From: Phoronis australis
Lineage: Eukaryota; Phoronida; Phoronidae
DNA: 64,000 bases
Reading direction: 5' to 3'
Assembly: GCA_002633005.1 (NCBI GenBank)
Contig: NMRA01000523.1
Location: 125,790 to 189,789, forward strand
Part shown: one piece after another, positions 59,121 through 64,000 of the stretch
How positions within the stretch are numbered: the first letter of the stretch is position 1
How the letters are laid out: the number at the start of each line of letters is the position of its first letter
Translations under genes and position numbers: made by a program
The notes under the pieces: model-generated
What the model saw: the letters and a program-made list of their open reading frames with translations, nothing else
What the model was told of the DNA's origin: nothing
Databases searched by the model: none

Positions 59121-61410
59121 AATATTGAATCGGAACACACAATATTAATAATATAACTGCGCTTCGCTCCAGTTTAGCCGGCAATGTTGAATTGCTACGG
59201 TTTCACGTTTTTCCCCGTGTGTAGGTGGGCGCAGGTTGTTACAGACCGGTGCTAATAGCTTTCGGCGCGACGATAGACTGAAGACAGGTTCCAGCCAGTG
59301 GTGCGAAGCCTTGACTTGTGATGAACTTATGAGACACTTTCAGCAACTGTTACACTCGTTGATTCAATAACCTGCTGTCTCTATAGCTGGCTCTCTATTG
59401 ACTATCGCTGTAACTGCTGATTCTCTTCACTGCAACTCAACTGCACATGTAGTTCTCCCGATTAACTTTCTTGAACTTACTTGATCTGACTTGATCTCCC
59501 GACTTGATCTCATCTAACACAAACCCGTGCTTGTGTACAGTATTTATAGCCTAATGAAGTGTTCTGGAACTTTACATCAATTCAAGCACATTCTAGAACT
59601 TTCTGAATCTACCCAACCATTCTACAAACATGTACTAGTCTCTAGAATATTCCAGACTGCATTAACCACTGTCATGCTAGAGTCTTCTAGAAAGTTCCAC
59701 ACTATTTTGTAGTAAACAAATTACATCATCACTGTACTTAATTCAGGGGTCATGCCAATCAAACAGAATAACAAAACAAAACGATACAACTAAAAATACA
59801 GTCAGACTATATTCTGACATACGGGAAGCGATTTGTTTAAAAAACACTACCCTCAGACCTTGAATTCAATGTCGAATGAGTCGGAGACAACGAGTGTACA
59901 CGCTATGTTGAGATACGCAATTTCTGGGTTGGTCAACTTCAATAAAATCCGAAGAGTTTCCTTAAGACGGTGATGATTTTGACGTTTTTATTTTGAAACA
60001 GATAGTAGAACACTGTCACAATACATACACAAAAAGTACCGAGAGTGGCGTAGTTGAAGTAATATCCCACGAGACATTATTTCGCGTATCGACCGAATAA
60101 CACGTTTTCAGAGGAAAAGGTCTAAATGGATTTTTAGCCAATTAAAATTGCATACAAGTAAATGCAGCTTTAAAACTGACACCTGCGGCAAAGATTCGAG
60201 TCCCAGTCTCTACGAAGTCGGAGTAGCATTAGAAAATTACATCCACACAAAATGTTACGGATTTCCAAATACAGGAAATAAAATCATGTGAAACATGCAT
60301 ATAAATACATAGAATTATAATTAACTCATACTATAACGTCTGGAGACGATTCAGTCAAGATAATTTGAACAAATCGGTCAAAATTTGTAGAGGTTTGCTC
60401 GAATTTCTCTTACCGGGTGCTATTTTGAGAAAGTTAGTGAAGTCACGCATGTTTACGAATAAAAATTCCAAGGGACACAAATCTTACAAATTTCACGTGA
60501 TACCTTCCCATACTACTTTGCAAATGTCACGCGCCAGCGTCACGCGCTTCGCTCAGTCTCGCGCTAGCCTTTGCCTAAGTCACGTGACTCAGTTGAAATA
60601 CTTTGTGGTTATTGCGCGCGTCGTGAAAATGTAAACAGTGACCAAAAAGTGGATTTGGAATTCTTCGCCAAAGTCACCTTAATTCTCGTAACTAAACTCC
60701 ATCGAAGATATGTGTAGCAGAAAAAAGGACCACTGAAGAAAGTAAGCGCTTTTTAAGTGATAGTTTAAACTGTGGAATGTATTTTTGACGAGGTGATAAC
60801 TCCTAATCGGTGGCCGCATTTGGCCTAACGCCCGCTTAAAATACACGGGACGAAATTCGTACAGAAAGCGATGGGAAGTGTTGTAGCCCCTAACCGGCCA
60901 ACCGAGGGCCTACATGTACGCTTTGCCTAGAGTAACAATAGACTTTGACCCAATCAATTATCAACTCGCGGTCCTTAGATAAATGAATTTCATCCACCAC
61001 GGGACACTTTTTAACTAATACTGCAAGCTACAGTAGCGATATTAAAAACTTCCTCGCAGACAAGGTGGTCTAAATTAAATTACCCTTTTTTCATGTTTAA
61101 GAAGCGCCGGGGATCGATGGATGACATGGAGACCATGCAGTACTCAGGTGCAAAGAGCACGTAAGACGCCTGTTGTGCGACTCCTCAGATCCTTCCAAGC
61201 CAACAGTGGACCTAATCAATTTGTGCAACCGGCCTCACCTTGCTCTCTGTTCCGAATAATTTCGCCACTCCTCACAAATTTCCTTTTTACCCACCCTGAT
61301 AGAAATGGGGCCCGGAACGTGACAGCCTTTAAGATCCAAAACCATTTGTTCATAATTTGGTTTATCTTTTGGTTATACGACACTGGTGACACATCATCCT
61401 GCTTTCGACA
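59120..61410. other. No supported gene
   Basis: AT-rich. Short open frames at 60365-60634 and 61121-61420 (plus) have no known motif. The sulfotransferase-like exon's partner was searched for here and not seen. Confidence 0.35.
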
Positions 61411-61519
61411 CTTAATCTAATGGGGCTATTCGGAGAATTCTCCTCGCGGTGTCGCTGCTGTACTAGTGGTGATTGAATTGCGCATGCGTGGCTGTCTGCA
61501 TGTAAACAACTGGTAAAAG

Positions 61520-61749
61520 ATGGAATTTTTATCAAAATACGTCGCCGCGCTAAGCCTTATTACTGCTAATTTCCCTGGTGCAAGTCTTCGACAGGTGGCC
61601 ACAAATTCCCAAGAGACCTAAGGTTACTATATTCGTGGACAATTGCGGTCAACAGGGTCAACTAACTGACAAAAAGTGTGTGGATGCTGAAGCCCCGTGT
61701 GTTCTGTATGACTAAGCAGTTCCATTCGGAGACTACACAACATTACTTG
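61520..61749 (+). pseudogene. Distal copy of candidate signal-peptide exon
   Basis: Counterpart of 20960-21189. It retains the start and donor, but the frame containing VTIFVDNCGQQG has a TAA where the proximal copy has Tyr (GACTAAGC against GACTATGC). Confidence 0.35.
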
Positions 61750-62392
61750 GTAAGTTTTTGGCAATCAGTTTCTATCAACATCGTTCGGTGATGTTATCCC
61801 CACCAGTTACCCCACTGAATAACAGTTTTATTGAGTGGAACTAAGTGTTTCTTTTTGGAAACACCCGATGCCGGGTAGGCTAGCAGCACATATTCATATT
61901 GTCCTGGGTGGGAGTGCTCCCAAAATAAGGGGTGTATGGTTCGTGATGCACAGAAGTCAAGAGTGACTTTTTCACAGCAGTTTCTCTTCAAAACTATGCT
62001 GTTTCCTATAAAATTCTCTAGATGAGTGAGTTTCCTTATTTCATCGTGGACCCCACCCCCAGGACCACCAGCTCAGTTATCGAATTAACATGAATAAGCC
62101 TTAATTCAGTAAATGTCGTAACATTGCATTGGAAAAAAATTGACACCTAGAATGAATTTTACTTGTTGAGATCAGAAGCACATTTTAAGTGTCATGAAAA
62201 ATACACATTGTTAAATCACTTTTAGCCTGTTTCACATATTTTAATTCAGATATTAAATAAGACTTGGGTACAAAGGTTATTAGTTTCTACACATAAACAT
62301 GAAGATGAAATGTCAAGTATGTTCTGCCTTACAAAAGTAGTTTTGTCTTGTCTTTTCTTTTACAATTTGCTAATATTTCTATTCTGTTACAG

Positions 62393-62513
62393 GCAAGAAA
62401 AAACAACTGAAACCAACCGCCTGACCATCTATTTCACCGTTGGACAAAGTGAAAAGCAATCCTTCAGCAATAACCTGAGAGAATTGAACGTAATTCAGAA
62501 ATTCAGCACCTGA
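62393..62513 (+). other. Distal copy of candidate terminal exon
   Basis: Counterpart of 20196-20316, with acceptor CTGTTACAG and an open frame to TGA (QEKTTET...QKFST). The encoded residues are unchanged between arms. Confidence 0.3.
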
Positions 62514-63084
62514 TATGCCTGATTATGGACTCCCTCGCAATGTTGTTTCTTTCTGTGCTTTTTCAGTTTGCCATTTGTTTTTAAATACACTGATAATTGT
62601 TTATTCTCGAATCTTGTGCATAGCAGATTCTTATCCAGCTAGCTACAATTGAAAACATACAATAAGACAATCGATGCAGTCACTGAATGTCATTTCCCCA
62701 TAATCTGTACCAAATTGAAAAGTTTTTACCAATAGTATAAAGCCTTTCTTCTGAAAGGAAAATTTAATGTCACTCAGCTTTTGGCTTTCATTTCACTGGG
62801 TTCTAGTTTCAATGGCCTATAGAAGCGCTTGTAAAAAAGGTCCAGTTTCAACACGTGGCTTTCTTTCATGTAACCTCATTCAGCCTCAATAACATCCACA
62901 ATTAGACCCTTGAAGGTAAACACAGCAGCATATCACTTGAATCGTTTTGAGCCCAAAATCAGACTCTGAACTAGACCAGAGTGTGACTAGGTCTTCTTTA
63001 GCTTCAGTCCCTCATGTTTCTTCCAGGAAAGGAAATAAGCTATTGTCCACACATGACTCATTGCCTATGAAAGGGCATCCTCAC

Positions 63085-63244
63085 CAACAAGGCTTATTTG
63101 TGTAGCAGTCAGATATAGTTCGTCTGGATACACAGACACTCCACTGGCACATTGTCTTATGGTAACTTAGTACTGCGATTAACATTTCTCCAGGGCCACT
63201 GACTTGCACATTGTGCCATGCAGCACTGCTGGTGTGTGGAAGTG
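63085..63244 (-). other. Distal copy of Cys-rich exon-like segment, open
   Basis: Bounded on the minus strand by acceptor TTCTCTTCCCACAG and donor TTG/GTGAGG. The frame AAWHNVQVSGPGEMLIAVLS ... CYTNKPCW is open throughout, unlike the proximal copy. Family not recognised. Confidence 0.4.
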
Positions 63245-64000
63245 CTGTGGGAAGAGAACGGAGTAACAAAGCTTGTCTATGATACAGCTTGAAGTGGCCT
63301 TAAAATGTCACTGAACCTGGAACAAATATTGAAATATGAATAATTAAGTACTCCAGATTGGATCAAAAATGTTATCCCTGTTTTTCAAAAATATATGGTG
63401 ATTGGTCTACAGTTTCACATAAAAGTAAATAATTACTATTTTCAGAAACCAAGGGTGTATATAATGAGTATTGCATAAAACTGTGTCTTTATTTTTTATC
63501 CCTAGCCATAACAATTCTTTAAACGCATCACTTGTCTGTAAAATATACAAGTTTTTTGAGACAACTTCAAACCTTTGTTACCCATTTTCAAGCCTTTTTA
63601 ATTTTGATACTTTCAGCAATTTTAAACTCAGATTACAGGTTCATGGGTCTGTCAAGCATACTTCTAGCCTAAGGTTGAGGGAACCGTTTTTCTTCTAATA
63701 GAAGATATGAAGACTTGGGTCATTTAAAAATGATGGATAATCTTTCTGTTGTTTAAGAGTAATTACAAATCGTAAGGCACCATCAAAAATGCAATTTTCA
63801 CAAAAATGGCAGTCATTTGAATTTATAACGACTTGCAACATTTCAAGGCATGAGTTAAGACTATTCAGTCACTGTGAATTCGGAAAATGTAATATATTTT
63901 CGTGGTTTTACAATTGATACAAGTAGCAAAACAGTTTCATGAAATCAACTTGAAGGGACTTCGTGAAGGTTAAGAATTACCTCACCATGCTCTTTTCCCC

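Larger units (their letters stand above)
61420..64000. repeat. Distal arm of the long inverted repeat (runs off the window)
   Basis: Reverse complement of 18788-21291, beginning TAATGGGGCTATTCGGAG at its left border and still matching at base 64000 (CTCTTTTCCCC against GGGGAAAAGAG at 18788). The two arms are about 40 kb apart. Differences are scattered substitutions and small indels. Confidence 0.85.

Noticed and set aside
1-64000. CRISPR arrays, operons, phage or bacterial mobile elements
   Set aside because: Nothing in gene layout, introns or repeats fits a prokaryotic source; the tandem arrays have no spacer structure.

Overview
This is a eukaryotic, AT-rich (about 60% A+T by eye), intron-rich and transposon-dense window. 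It has no operons and no long prokaryotic-type ORFs, but it has GT-AG introns, TTAA-flanked Kolobok-type DNA transposons, a Ty3/gypsy retroelement, LINE remnants, SINE-like and foldback elements, and many TACATGTA-rich stretches. The repeat flavour (Kolobok, GGCGGATTTAGGGGG elements, ATTTGCATGCATAATTA repeats) suggests a marine invertebrate, possibly a lancelet or another basal deuterostome. The species cannot be fixed from the sequence alone.

Region 0.5-36.6 kb is a tandem array on the minus strand of one multi-exon gene family. I reconstructed two complete seven-exon copies by hand. Copy A is 2132-6421 and copy B is 14612-22278. Each encodes 236 residues, every homologous exon has the same length in both, and both end in the same stop. 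The predicted product is a small single-pass membrane protein of the STMC6/Shisa-like type: signal peptide, Gly/Arg/Ser-rich segment, six-cysteine C-C-CC-CC module with an N-glycosylation sequon, one transmembrane helix, and a cytosolic tail with PPAY and PPPY motifs. A third copy (C, about 32.4-36.6 kb) and a fragment (D, about 10.5-11.4 kb) are decayed and share the same damaged exon 3.

Copy B has been invaded several times, and copy A serves as the empty-site control. The insertions are a TTAA-flanked Kolobok-like element interrupted by an assembly gap (12.1-13.8 kb), a 772-bp relative with a frameshifted THAP domain (16.1-16.9 kb), a 2.5-kb segment repeated in inverted orientation at 61.4-64.0 kb, a 4.7-kb defective Ty3/gypsy element with LTRs of about 120 bp (22.8-27.4 kb), and a 307-bp TIR element with a 5-bp target duplication (28.0-28.3 kb).

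Region 28.9-58 kb is mostly gene-poor repeat landscape: a tRNA-derived SINE-like piece, several foldback or hairpin elements (30.3, 37.0, 38.4 kb), LINE remnants (33.5 kb RT tail, 37.6 kb degenerate 2A-like motif), minisatellites (8.8 and 46 kb), a third THAP fragment (49.2 kb) and a TATA-box/first-exon candidate (47.4 kb). At 58.66 kb lies what looks like the first coding exon of a sulfotransferase-like gene with its splice donor. The window ends inside the distal arm of the 40-kb-spaced inverted repeat, which carries exon-like segments of an unidentified gene.
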